A program made the translations under genes and the position numbers. From assembly GCA_001898545.1 (NCBI GenBank), contig MKUB01000185.1, positions 6,482 to 44,774 on the forward strand: a DNA stretch of 38,293 nt, given 5' to 3'. The DNA is from Sphingomonadales bacterium 63-6 (GTDB taxonomy: Bacteria; Pseudomonadota; Alphaproteobacteria; Sphingomonadales; Sphingomonadaceae). Under the pieces are notes generated by a model, which had not been told where the DNA came from, searched no databases, and saw nothing but the letters and a program-made list of their open reading frames with translations. Shown here in pieces: positions 1 to 8,529 of the stretch; position 1 is the first letter of the stretch, and each line of letters begins with the position of its first letter.

Positions 1-834
1 CGCGATGGCCAGGGCCAGATGCCATGGCTCGGTAATCAGCTGCATCAGCCCCCACACTGCGCCGAGCCCGGCCAGAGTGCCCACGATGCGCTGCAATTGC
101 CTCAGCCAGACGGCGCGCAATGTGGCTCCCTGCAGCACGGCGATGCAGCTGATCGGCACCCAATAGGGCTTCTCGAACCCCAGGAGTTCCGCCAGGCCGA
201 GCGACAAGCCCACGAAGACGGCCACGATTATGGACGGCACCAGCACTTCCTCCGCCAGATCCGCGGGGGCGGGTTGCAGGGGGAGAGGATCCCAGCGGCG
301 TAAAATGTGCAGCGAATAGAAGAAGGCGATGCACACCGCGCCCAGCGCACCCAGAGCGAAGACGCCCAGATGCTGGGGCAGGTCGGCCAGCGTGCCGGGG
401 GCATAGGCACCGATGGAGGCGGTCATCACGAAGAACAGCGGGCCGGGCGGCCCCACCCGGTAATAGCGGCATCCCATGGTCACCAGCAGCGCCACTGCCG
501 CGATCAGCGGCACGCGCGCGGCGGGCAGGACGTGGCCGATCTGCCCCAGCGCATAGCAGGCCATCATTGCACAGGCGGCGGACATCACCGCCACCATGCG
601 CAGATCCAGCCTTGTGCGCGGCAGATAGACGATGGTCATTGCCCCGATGGAGGCAATCGCGCCGAACCCGGCCTGCCCGATCAGCGCGCCAACCAGCATG
701 GGCAGCCCAGCGGCCAGAGCAATGGCGAAGGGCAGTTCCCACGGCCTGTCGCTCTCCCGCCCGGCAAAGACATCTGCGATCTCGCGGCGCAGGAGTGCGG
801 GGAGGGATGGGCGCGGTGGTTCGGCGTCGGGCAT
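1..834 (-). CDS. FUSC-family / aromatic acid exporter-like membrane protein (C-terminus outside the window)
   Basis: Minus-strand frame open from ATG (CAT at 832-834) to the window edge: MPDAEPPRPSLPALLRREIADVFAGRESDRPWELPFAIALAAGLPMLVGALIGQAGFGAIASIGAMTIVYLPRTRLDLRMVAVMSA...; several TM helices and FUSC-like N-terminal pattern. Absent from the ORF track because it runs off the edge. Confidence 0.75.
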   Translation of the reverse strand, partial: MPDAEPPRPSLPALLRREIADVFAGRESDRPWELPFAIALAAGLPMLVGALIGQAGFGAIASIGAMTIVYLPRTRLDLRMVAVMSAACAMMACYALGQIGHVLPAARVPLIAAVALLVTMGCRYYRVGPPGPLFFVMTASIGAYAPGTLADLPQHLGVFALGALGAVCIAFFYSLHILRRWDPLPLQPAPADLAEEVLVPSIIVAVFVGLSLGLAELLGFEKPYWVPISCIAVLQGATLRAVWLRQLQRIVGTLAGLGAVWGLMQLITEPWHLALAIA

Positions 835-918
835 TGAGGGTGGTTTATGCGGGAAGGGGGACGGGGTCCATGGGGCAGTGGGATGTAAGGGGTCTGGCCA
901 TCCTTCAGCACCCTAAAT

Positions 919-988
919 CGTCATTCCCGCGCAGGCGGGAATCCAGATCAACGGTTGCTGCTGGGTTCCCGCTTTCGCGGGAATGACG
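919..988. repeat. dispersed palindromic repeat family A (CGTCATTCCCGC...GCGGGAATGACG)
   Basis: cgtcattcccgcgcaggcgggaatccag...gggttcccgctttcgcgggaatgacga; same family at 10502-10535 and 14424-14495. Confidence 0.85.
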
Positions 989-1009
989 AAAGTGGGTGAA
1001 TCAGGTTCC

Positions 1010-1138
1010 CTACCCTGCCAGCCCCGCAAACATTTCAGGCCGCAGCGCGATGAACAAGGCGAGGATTCCGCCCAGGCCGAGGCCCATCACAGTGCCTGCG
1101 GCCACGCCGCGCCAGATCATTTTGGGTTCGGTATCCAT
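1010..1138 (-). CDS. 42-aa predicted single-pass membrane protein
   Basis: Minus-strand ORF MDTEPKMIWRGVAAGTVMGLGLGGILALFIALRPEMFAGLAG*; one Gly-rich hydrophobic helix; downstream of dhaK. Confidence 0.5.
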   Translation of the reverse strand: MDTEPKMIWRGVAAGTVMGLGLGGILALFIALRPEMFAGLAG

Positions 1139-1205
1139 GGTGCTCTCCCGCTGTTTTTCGGGATGCTATCATGGCCGGGCCCGATTGCGCAAACCGGCCC
1201 CCAAC

Positions 1206-1237
1206 GAAAAACGCCCCGAGGTTTCCCCCGGGGCGCT
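1206..1237 (-). terminator. rho-independent terminator downstream of dhaK
   Basis: Minus strand reads GCGCCCCGGGGGAAACCTCGGGGCGTTTTTC: GC-rich hairpin followed by a T run. Confidence 0.8.
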
Positions 1238-1260
1238 TTGCTTTCAGCCTGTGGGCTGGA

Positions 1261-2256
1261 TCAGAAGATGCGCACGGCCACTTCGGCGGGAGCGTCGAGA
1301 TATTCCTCGAGCTGGCCGTCGAGCTTGAGCAGGGTCAGCGAGGCGCCGGCCATTTCGAGGCTGGTGCAATATTCGCCGACATAGTTGCGCACCACGGTCA
1401 GGCCAGCCTGCTCGGCACGCTCATGCGCGCGGGCATAGAGCACGTAGAGTTCGCTGATCGGTGTGCCGCCCAGGCCGTTGATCATCAGGGCAACGCGGTC
1501 GCCCGACTTGTAGGGCAGGTCCTGCGCCACGGCGTCGAACAATTCGTCGGTGATGGCGTCGGCATTCTTGATCTTGTCGCGGCGGCGGCCCGGTTCGCCA
1601 TGGATGCCGATGCCGACTTCCATTTCGTCGTCGCCGATTTCAAAGATCGCGGTGCCCTTTGCCGGGGGGATGCAGCTGGTCAGCGCAACGCCCATGGTGC
1701 GGACATTGGCGTTCACCTTCTCGGCAACGGCCAGCACGGTGTCGAGATCGGCACCGGCTTCTGCAGCAGCGCCGCAGGCCTTGATGACGAAGAAGTTGCC
1801 GGCCACGCCGCGGCGACCCACGGTGTAGAGGCTGTCTTCCACCGAGACGTCATCGTTGATGATGAACTGCTTGACCTTGATGCCTTCGGCTTCGGCCATT
1901 TCGCAGGCCATGTCCCACGCCATGCGGTCGCCCTGGTAGTTGTTCACCAGCACCAGAACGCCAGCATCGGTGGCAACCGACTTGATCGTTTCATAGCAGG
2001 CATCCACCGGCGGAGCGGCGAAGACGGGGCCCTGGCACGCAGCCGAGAGCATGCCCGGACCGACGGTCATGATGTGAGCCGGTTCGTGGCCCGAGCCCGA
2101 ACCCTGAACGACCGAAACCTTGTTTTCCGCCGGGCGGTCCGTGCGCTTGATCAGCTGGAATTCGGGGATGAATTCGAGCAGGCCCGGATTGGCCAGCAGC
2201 ACGCCCTTCATGAATTCGGGCACGAAGTTGGCGGGTTCATTGACGAATTTCTTCAT
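1261..2256 (-). CDS. dhaK: dihydroxyacetone kinase subunit DhaK (or related ketose kinase)
   Basis: 331 aa; GSGSGHEPAH, NNYQGDRMAWDMA and GIGIHGEPGRR (nucleophilic His) motifs of the DhaK fold. Confidence 0.93.
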   Translation of the reverse strand: MKKFVNEPANFVPEFMKGVLLANPGLLEFIPEFQLIKRTDRPAENKVSVVQGSGSGHEPAHIMTVGPGMLSAACQGPVFAAPPVDACYETIKSVATDAGVLVLVNNYQGDRMAWDMACEMAEAEGIKVKQFIINDDVSVEDSLYTVGRRGVAGNFFVIKACGAAAEAGADLDTVLAVAEKVNANVRTMGVALTSCIPPAKGTAIFEIGDDEMEVGIGIHGEPGRRRDKIKNADAITDELFDAVAQDLPYKSGDRVALMINGLGGTPISELYVLYARAHERAEQAGLTVVRNYVGEYCTSLEMAGASLTLLKLDGQLEEYLDAPAEVAVRIF

Positions 2257-2290
2257 GAGATATTCCTCTCCGTGGAATAGACGAACGAGA

Positions 2291-2956
2291 TCAGCGGTTC
2301 AGTTCGGCGGCGGTGGGGGTGTAATCCACGCCGTAATGCTTGCACCAGTCGTACAGGATGGTGGCAACGCCGACGATGCCCGGATCGGGGGTGTTGGCGC
2401 TACGCTCGCCCACCTGGCTGGCGCGGCCGCGATGGGCCACCAGATTGCGGGTTTCGTCAATCGCCTTGTCGGCCACTTCGGTCACGGCCTTCAGCGTGGC
2501 GGCAGCATCGCCAGTGGGGGCCATTTCCTTCATCTTTTCGGCAATCGGGATCAGCGCGTCGAGCAGGGTCTTGTCGCCCAGCTTGGCGCCGCCGCGGGCC
2601 ATGATGCCTTCCACGGCGGAATTGACCATGGCGGCCAGGTCTTCCAGGCTGACGCTGGTCTTGTCCTTGCTGGCCATGCCCGCCCGCATGAAGCCGGTGC
2701 CCCAGATCGGGCCCGAGCTGCCGCCGACATGCTTGGAACAGAGCATACTGATCTTCAGCAGCATGGCGCCGACGGCGCTCTTGTCCAAAGTCGGCAGGTC
2801 GGCCTTGATCACCTTGAAGCCAGTGGCCAGCGAGGTGCCGAAATCGCCGTCACCGGCAAGGCCGTCGAGATCCGAGAAATAGATTTCGTTACGGATGACC
2901 GTGTCGGATGCGACGTCGATTGCCTTTTCAATCTGTTCGATCGTGAGTTCAGTCAT
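2291..2956 (-). CDS. dhaL: dihydroxyacetone kinase subunit DhaL
   Basis: 221 aa; DLDGLAGDGDFGTSLATGF keeps the three metal-binding Asp of DhaL; GGSSGPIWGTGF motif. Confidence 0.92.
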   Translation of the reverse strand: MTELTIEQIEKAIDVASDTVIRNEIYFSDLDGLAGDGDFGTSLATGFKVIKADLPTLDKSAVGAMLLKISMLCSKHVGGSSGPIWGTGFMRAGMASKDKTSVSLEDLAAMVNSAVEGIMARGGAKLGDKTLLDALIPIAEKMKEMAPTGDAAATLKAVTEVADKAIDETRNLVAHRGRASQVGERSANTPDPGIVGVATILYDWCKHYGVDYTPTAAELNR

Positions 2957-2968
2957 ACTTCCTCTCCC

Positions 2969-3694
2969 TCAGGCAGCAGCCTGTGCGGCCAGGCGGCCCA
3001 GGTCTTCGATAGTGATGTTGATGTTCGGCGCATCGCCCAGTTCGGGCACAACCTGCACCGCCTCGGCGAAATCTTCGTCCATCGTATAGGTGCTGGTGGT
3101 GATGAGAGTGGGCAGGCCTGCGCCAGTGGCGGCGAGCAAGCCGTTGCGGCTATCCTCGATCACGATGCAGTCACCGGCCGGAAGGCCCAGCGTTTCCAGC
3201 GCCAGCAGATAGATGTCGGGCGCGGGCTTCTTCTTGGCCACGACATCGCCTGCATGGACGAATTCGAAGGCGGCCTTGCGCTCTGCCCCGAACAGGTCGA
3301 GCACGGCGTCGATGAACTTGGGGTTCGAGGTGGTGCATACGCCCAGGCGCACGCCCGCTTCGATCGCTTCGTCCACGATGCGCAGGATGCCGGGGCGAAC
3401 CGGCAGTTCCGTCACGATTTCGGAAGTGATGCGCGTCTTCGTCTTGTGCAGATCGATGATCAGCGAGTCCTTCGCCTCATCCGTATCGGCGCCTTCGGGC
3501 CAGCCGAATTCGTCGAAATAGGCGCGCATGCGTTCCTTGCCGCCAGCCACCAGCAGCAGGCGGCCATAGAGATCGACATCCCATTCCGCATCGATGCCAT
3601 GTTCGGCAAAGGCGCGGTTGAAGCCGACGCGGTGCGCATCACGCTCCGTATCCACCAGAACGCCGTCACAGTCGAAAATCAGTGCCTTGACCAT
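2969..3694 (-). CDS. HAD-superfamily phosphatase, CbbY/beta-phosphoglucomutase-like
   Basis: 241 aa; IFDCDGVLVDTE, KKKPAPDIYLLALETL, VIEDSRNGLLAA motifs. Confidence 0.88.
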   Translation of the reverse strand: MVKALIFDCDGVLVDTERDAHRVGFNRAFAEHGIDAEWDVDLYGRLLLVAGGKERMRAYFDEFGWPEGADTDEAKDSLIIDLHKTKTRITSEIVTELPVRPGILRIVDEAIEAGVRLGVCTTSNPKFIDAVLDLFGAERKAAFEFVHAGDVVAKKKPAPDIYLLALETLGLPAGDCIVIEDSRNGLLAATGAGLPTLITTSTYTMDEDFAEAVQVVPELGDAPNINITIEDLGRLAAQAAA

Positions 3695-3705
3695 GCGTTC
3701 CGCCC

Positions 3706-4584
3706 TCAGCCCAGCGTGGAGAGGAATTCGGAACCGCGGCCCTTGCCGCCGAACTTCTCGATGAAGCCGCCGAACATCGTCTTGCAGGCCTGATACTGGG
3801 CATCCATCACGCGCAGCGGCTCGAAATCGGTGGGCTTGGCAGTGTGGTAATCGACGAAGCTCTGCACCCAGACGTGCTTGAGGTTGGTCGAGATGTTCAC
3901 CTTGGCCGCGCCGCGTTCGATCGCCTTGGCGAAGGTTTCGTCGGACAGGCCGGTGCCGCCATGCAGCGCCATCGGGGTCTTGGTCAGGCTGTTGATCGCG
4001 GCGATGCGATCGAAGTCCACCACGGGCTCGCCCTTGTAATAGCCATGGGCGGTGCCGACGGCGCAGGCGAAGGCCGACAGGTCGAGAGCGGCGCAGAAGC
4101 GCTCCGCATCGGCGGGGTCGGTCAGGACGGAATCGGCCTCGTCCACCACCATGTCGTCTTCAACGCCCATGATCTGGCCCAGCTCGGCTTCCATGCCCAC
4201 GCCGTACTTCTCGGCGATTTCGCGCACCTTCAGCGATTCTTCCAGGTTCTGCTCGAAGGGCAGTTCCGAAGCGTCGATCATGATCGAGGTCCAGCCCGCC
4301 TTGGCGCAGGCTTCGATCATCGGGATGTCCTTGCAGTGATCGAGATGCAGCACCACCGGCACCGGCGAATCCTCGGCCACGGTGCGCACCCAGCTCACGA
4401 TTTCCTTGTGGCTGAAATATTTGATGGTCTTCGCGGATGTCTGGCAGATCACGGGAGCGTTCAGCTCCTCCGCAGCCTTCACCATCGCCTTGGTGGTGTT
4501 GTAATCCACAAGATTGAAAGCGGCGACCGCATAGCCATTGTCCATAGCATGACGGAGCAACGGCTTCATGTTCACCAGGGGCAT
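3706..4584 (-). CDS. class II (zinc) ketose-bisphosphate/fructose-bisphosphate aldolase family protein
   Basis: 292 aa; VVLHLDHCKD, MEAELGQIMG, AVGTAHGYYKGEP and MALHGGTGLSDE motifs of class II aldolases. Confidence 0.9.
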   Translation of the reverse strand: MPLVNMKPLLRHAMDNGYAVAAFNLVDYNTTKAMVKAAEELNAPVICQTSAKTIKYFSHKEIVSWVRTVAEDSPVPVVLHLDHCKDIPMIEACAKAGWTSIMIDASELPFEQNLEESLKVREIAEKYGVGMEAELGQIMGVEDDMVVDEADSVLTDPADAERFCAALDLSAFACAVGTAHGYYKGEPVVDFDRIAAINSLTKTPMALHGGTGLSDETFAKAIERGAAKVNISTNLKHVWVQSFVDYHTAKPTDFEPLRVMDAQYQACKTMFGGFIEKFGGKGRGSEFLSTLG

Positions 4585-4703
4585 TCGGGTGTCTCCCTAT
4601 CGAGTTGCAAAGCTTCTTGGCGCGCACAGACAGGCGATTCGCGCCGGACTTGTTAGCCGGAATGCTCGCCCCCTGTCTCGTATATGAGGCCCAGTGGTTG
4701 ATT

Positions 4704-4724
4704 GAGTCCGCTTTGTCCAGACTC
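4704..4724. promoter_or_regulatory. candidate operator: inverted repeat GAGTC-11nt-GACTC in the divergent fba / Mo-hydroxylase intergenic region
   Basis: gagtccgctttgtccagactc between divergent genes (4585-4887). Confidence 0.3.
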
Positions 4725-4887
4725 TACGGCGCGCAGTCTTAACGGCGCTTAAGGCAAACAGCATCTTGTGTTGCAGCGGCGCGGAACCTTGCTAGTCTGG
4801 ATGTGTTACCGTCGTGGGAGCTCTGCAACCCCGCGCGGCGCGGTGCTGCCCTGCTGGGGGCGGTTGCCTTTTCAAGGGAGAAGCACG

Positions 4888-5373
4888 ATGGCCGTGAAGG
4901 TCAAGATCAACGGGGAAGTGCGCGAGATCGACGCGCCGGAAGATATGCCGCTGCTGTGGGCGCTGCGGCAGGAACTGGGCATGGTGGGCACCAAGTTCGG
5001 CTGCGGCAAGGCGCTGTGCGGCGCTTGCACCGTGCATGTCGATGGCGTCGCTACGCGCTCCTGCTCCACGCCCATCGGTTCCATTGGCGAGAGCGAAGTC
5101 ACCACGGTGGAAGCTCTGGGCCAGACCGATCTGGGCCGCGCCTTGCAGGAAGCATGGCTGGAAGAAGACGTGATGCAGTGCGGCTATTGCCAGGCCGGCC
5201 AGCTGATGAGCGCAACCGCGCTGCTGCTGCGCAATCCTGAGCCCAGCGCCCGCCAGATCGACGCGGCGATGAGCGGCAATATCTGCCGCTGTGCCTGCTA
5301 CACCCGCATCAAGTCCGCCATCACGCAGGTCGCGGAAAGCGGCGTTGCGAAGAAGGGGAAAGCAAATGCCTGA
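4888..5373 (+). CDS. (2Fe-2S)-binding small subunit of a molybdenum hydroxylase (IorA-like)
   Basis: 161 aa from ATG at 4888 with SD aagggag; CGKALCGACTVHVDG and CGYCQAGQLM...NICRCACYTRI cluster motifs. Confidence 0.93.
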   Translation: MAVKVKINGEVREIDAPEDMPLLWALRQELGMVGTKFGCGKALCGACTVHVDGVATRSCSTPIGSIGESEVTTVEALGQTDLGRALQEAWLEEDVMQCGYCQAGQLMSATALLLRNPEPSARQIDAAMSGNICRCACYTRIKSAITQVAESGVAKKGKANA

Positions 5374-7576
5374 GGCCATCGCACTTTCCCGCCGCACCCT
5401 GCTGAAGGCCAGCGTCCTTTCCGGCGGCGGCCTGGCGCTGAGCGCCGCGATCCCCATGGTGGCCCGCGCGGCTGCCGTCACGGGTGAGGCACAGGGCACG
5501 CTGAACGCCTTCGTCACCATCGCGGCTGACAACACGATCACCATCGTCGGCAAGAATCCCGAGATCGGCCAGGGCATCAAGACCATGCTGCCCATGCTGA
5601 TCGCGGATGAAATGGATGCCGATTGGGATCAGGTGAAGATCGTCCAGGGCGAAACCGATGCGGCCAAATATGGCCCGCAGCTGGCCGGTGGCAGCTTCGC
5701 CACCCCCATGAACTGGATGCCGATGCGCCAGGTGGGCGCGGGGGCTCGCCAGATGCTGCTCGCGGCGGCCTCGCGCCGTTGGGGCATCGACAGCGCCAAG
5801 CTCACCACCAAGCTGGGCAAGGTGATCGACCCGGCCTCGGGCCGCTCGCTGACCTATGGCGAACTGGCGAATGACGCGGCCGGCGTGGCCGTGCCGGATC
5901 TGGCCAAGGTTCCGCTGAAGAACCCGAAGGACTTCCATATCATCGGCCGCGCCATCGGCGGGATCGACAGCCCCAAGATCGTCCGGGGCGAGCCGATCTT
6001 CGGCGTGGATACCCAGCTTCCGGGCATGGTCTATGCCGCATTCGAGCGTTCGCCCGTATTCGGCGCCAAGCTGGTTTCGGCCAATCTCGATGTGGTCAAG
6101 GCCCAGCCGGGCGTGATCGATGCCTTCATCGTCAAGGGCAACGGCAATGCCGAGGAACTGGTCGATGGCGTGGCGGTGATCGCCAAGAACTGGTGGATCG
6201 CCGATCAGGCCCGCCAGAAGCTGGAGATCAAGTGGGATAACGGCCAGTGGGCCAGCCACTCCAGCAAGGGATATGACGCCGCCGCGCGCAAGCTGATGGC
6301 CGATGCCAAGCCGCAGGAAACGCTTGCCAGCCATGGCGATGTGGATGCGGCCTTCGCTTCCGCCGCCAAGGTGCTGGATGCGGAATATTCCTATCCCTTC
6401 CTCGCCCACGTGCCGATGGAGCCGATGAACTGCACGGCCCTGTGCCATACGGACGGTTCGATGGAAATGTGGGCACCGTCGCAGACGCCGCAGGGCGGGC
6501 AGACGGGCGTGGCCAAGATGCTGGGCCTCACGCCCGACAAGGTGAAGGTGCATATCACGCGCATGGGCGGCGGCTTCGGCCGGCGTCTGACGAATGATTA
6601 CATGCATCAGGTCGCCGCAATCGCGAAGCATATGCCCGGCAAGCCGGTCCAGATGATCTTCAGCCGCGAGGATGACGTTCGCGGGGACTTCTACCGCCCG
6701 GCGGGCTGGCACCGCCTGCGCGCCGCGCTGGACGACAAGGGCAAGCTGATCGGCTATGACGATCACTTCATCACTTTCGAAATCCCCGGCCCGGGCGCCT
6801 ACAACCCCGCCGCCATGTCGAAGGATGAATTCCCGGCCAAGTTCGTGCCCAATCTGCGTTACGCGCAGACCAAGATGCAGACCGCCGTGCCCATGGGCGC
6901 CCTGCGCGCGCCTACGTCCAACGCCATGGCCTTCGTCATGCAGAGCTTCCTCGATGAAGTGGCCCATGCCGCTGGCAAGGATCTGCCGACCCTGCTGCTG
7001 GAAATCGTGGACGGTGCCGAGAAGGAACCGGATTCCATGGGCTTCACCGGCCCGGCGCCCGGCTTCAACCCGGCTCGCCTGCGCGCGGTGACGAAGAAGG
7101 CGCTGGAAATGTCCGGCTGGGGCAAGACCATGCCTGCCGGCCATGCGCTGGGCTTCGGCTATTATTTCAGCCACATGGGCTATTTCGCCGAAGTGGTGGA
7201 AACCAGCCTCGAAGGCGGCCGGATCAACGTCCACAATGTGTGGGCCGCCGGTGACGTGGGCAGCCAGATCATCAATCCGCATGGCGCGCTGAACCAGGTT
7301 CAGGGCTCCATCATCGACGGGATCGGCCAGGCTCTGGCCCTTGCCATCGAGATCGAAGGCGGCGCGGTGAAGCAGTCCAACTTCCACGATTACCCGATCC
7401 CGCGCATCCCCGTGACGCCGAAGATCGAGGTGGAATTCGTGAAGAGCGACAATTCGCCCACCGGCCTTGGCGAACCGGCCCTGCCGCCGGTGATCCCGGC
7501 CCTGACCAATGCGCTGTTCGCGCTGACCGGCAAGCGCATCCGCACTCTGCCGATCGATGTGAAGCAGTTGGCTTGA
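5366..7576 (+). CDS. molybdopterin-binding large subunit of a molybdenum hydroxylase (IorB-like), Tat-exported
   Basis: 736 aa from ATG at 5366 (8-nt overlap with previous CDS); Tat signal SRRTLLKASVLSGGGLALSAAIP; RMGGGFGRR and aldehyde-oxidase/xanthine-dehydrogenase-type domains. Confidence 0.92.
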   Translation: MPEAIALSRRTLLKASVLSGGGLALSAAIPMVARAAAVTGEAQGTLNAFVTIAADNTITIVGKNPEIGQGIKTMLPMLIADEMDADWDQVKIVQGETDAAKYGPQLAGGSFATPMNWMPMRQVGAGARQMLLAAASRRWGIDSAKLTTKLGKVIDPASGRSLTYGELANDAAGVAVPDLAKVPLKNPKDFHIIGRAIGGIDSPKIVRGEPIFGVDTQLPGMVYAAFERSPVFGAKLVSANLDVVKAQPGVIDAFIVKGNGNAEELVDGVAVIAKNWWIADQARQKLEIKWDNGQWASHSSKGYDAAARKLMADAKPQETLASHGDVDAAFASAAKVLDAEYSYPFLAHVPMEPMNCTALCHTDGSMEMWAPSQTPQGGQTGVAKMLGLTPDKVKVHITRMGGGFGRRLTNDYMHQVAAIAKHMPGKPVQMIFSREDDVRGDFYRPAGWHRLRAALDDKGKLIGYDDHFITFEIPGPGAYNPAAMSKDEFPAKFVPNLRYAQTKMQTAVPMGALRAPTSNAMAFVMQSFLDEVAHAAGKDLPTLLLEIVDGAEKEPDSMGFTGPAPGFNPARLRAVTKKALEMSGWGKTMPAGHALGFGYYFSHMGYFAEVVETSLEGGRINVHNVWAAGDVGSQIINPHGALNQVQGSIIDGIGQALALAIEIEGGAVKQSNFHDYPIPRIPVTPKIEVEFVKSDNSPTGLGEPALPPVIPALTNALFALTGKRIRTLPIDVKQLA

Positions 7577-7764
7577 TTGCTGATCCTCTCCCCTCGTGGG
7601 AGGATACGGAGGCCCGGCCTGAAAGGGCCTGGCCGCAGTTGGAGAGGGGGTTTCCGCAAGGGCCCCTTTCCAAGTTACGCCATTCTCTCCCGCAAGGGGG
7701 CTGCAGCTTGGCATTCGCTGGCTTGTAAAGACAACGTGAGAGGCGGTTTTATTGCTTCCTCAAT

Positions 7765-7876
7765 CGTCACCCTGAACTTGTTTGTGCTGGCACAGCTTCG
7801 CTTCCAGGGCCCATTTCTCCAGATCGAGCTGCAGCTAGTGGGGAGGGATGGATGCTGAAACTAGTTCAGCATGACG
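7765..7876. repeat. dispersed repeat family C (CGTCACCCTGAACT...GGATGCTGAAAC-AGTTCAGCATGACGA)
   Basis: Near-complementary termini and internal similarity (agggcccatttctcc, gatggatgctgaaac) to 15476-15567. Confidence 0.75.
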
Positions 7877-7932
7877 AATGTGGATGGCAAAGGAGCGGTC
7901 GGATTACGTGTTTGCGTGCGAGATAGCCGCAT

Positions 7933-8529
7933 TCAGCTTCCATCGCCCATCTCACCCACCAGCTTCTCCAGCTCGGCCACAGTATCGACATCCCGCAATT
8001 CGCGCGGATCGATGTCCAGAACCGCCACATCACCGGAACGCAGCAGCGCGCCAGCGCCCTTGTCTCCGCCCAGCGCCGCGAGGGCGGCAAAGCTCGCGGC
8101 CGGGAAACAGGCGGGAATGCCGGGGTGGCCGTCCGAATGGCGCACGCAGGCGGGGGTATCGGTGCAAGCATCAATCAACGCGCCCAGCGTCGCGGCGCTG
8201 ACCAGCGGCATATCCGCCGCCAGCAGCAACAGCTTTTCCGCACCGGCCTCCGCCGCATGACGCGCTGCGAGGGCGACAGAGGTTCCCAGCCCTTCCAGTG
8301 CCTGCGAATTGACGATGGGATTGGCCAGCCCTTCGGTTTCCGCTTCCTGCGCGAAAGCGGCTGCCTTCGGTCCGACGACGATCAATGGTGTGCCCCGCCC
8401 CAGCGCGAGCACCGCATCCAGCGCGTGGCGGCCCAGCCGCTTGCCCGCCAGATCGGCATCCAGCTTGCCCCCGCCGAAGCGCCGCGCGCTCCCCGCCGCC
8501 AGCAGCGCGATGGCGAGTGGGGCGCTCAT
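7933..8529 (-). CDS. MobA-like NTP transferase / molybdenum cofactor cytidylyltransferase (MocA-like)
   Basis: 198 aa; LAAGSARRFGGGKLDADLAGKRL nucleotidyltransferase motif, LLLAADMPLVSAATL; 4-nt overlap with xdhC-like gene. Confidence 0.85.
   Translation of the reverse strand: MSAPLAIALLAAGSARRFGGGKLDADLAGKRLGRHALDAVLALGRGTPLIVVGPKAAAFAQEAETEGLANPIVNSQALEGLGTSVALAARHAAEAGAEKLLLLAADMPLVSAATLGALIDACTDTPACVRHSDGHPGIPACFPAASFAALAALGGDKGAGALLRSGDVAVLDIDPRELRDVDTVAELEKLVGEMGDGS

Noticed and set aside
307-837. 176-aa plus-strand ORF and overlapping short plus-strand ORFs at the left edge
   Set aside because: Shadow frames of the minus-strand FUSC-family gene, which the track omitted because it runs off the window.
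2120-3793. 557-aa plus-strand ORF
   Set aside because: Spans antisense of dhaL and the HAD gene; shadow frame.
4760-4887. Possible Moco or other riboswitch leader upstream of the Mo-hydroxylase genes
   Set aside because: GC-rich leader with some pairing, but no recognisable riboswitch core; covariance search would be needed.
5321-7714. 797-aa minus-strand ORF, longer than the sense gene
   Set aside because: Antisense to the well-supported molybdenum hydroxylase large subunit; low-complexity His/Arg/Gly-rich translation typical of GC-rich shadow frames.
7583-7720. Possible further copy of the family-D structured repeat
   Set aside because: Hairpin-rich and similar in composition, but similarity to 22079-22217 is too loose by eye to call it as a feature.
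7577-7858. 93-aa plus-strand ORF after the Mo-hydroxylase
   Set aside because: Covers intergenic hairpin and family-C repeat sequence; no protein-like conservation signal.
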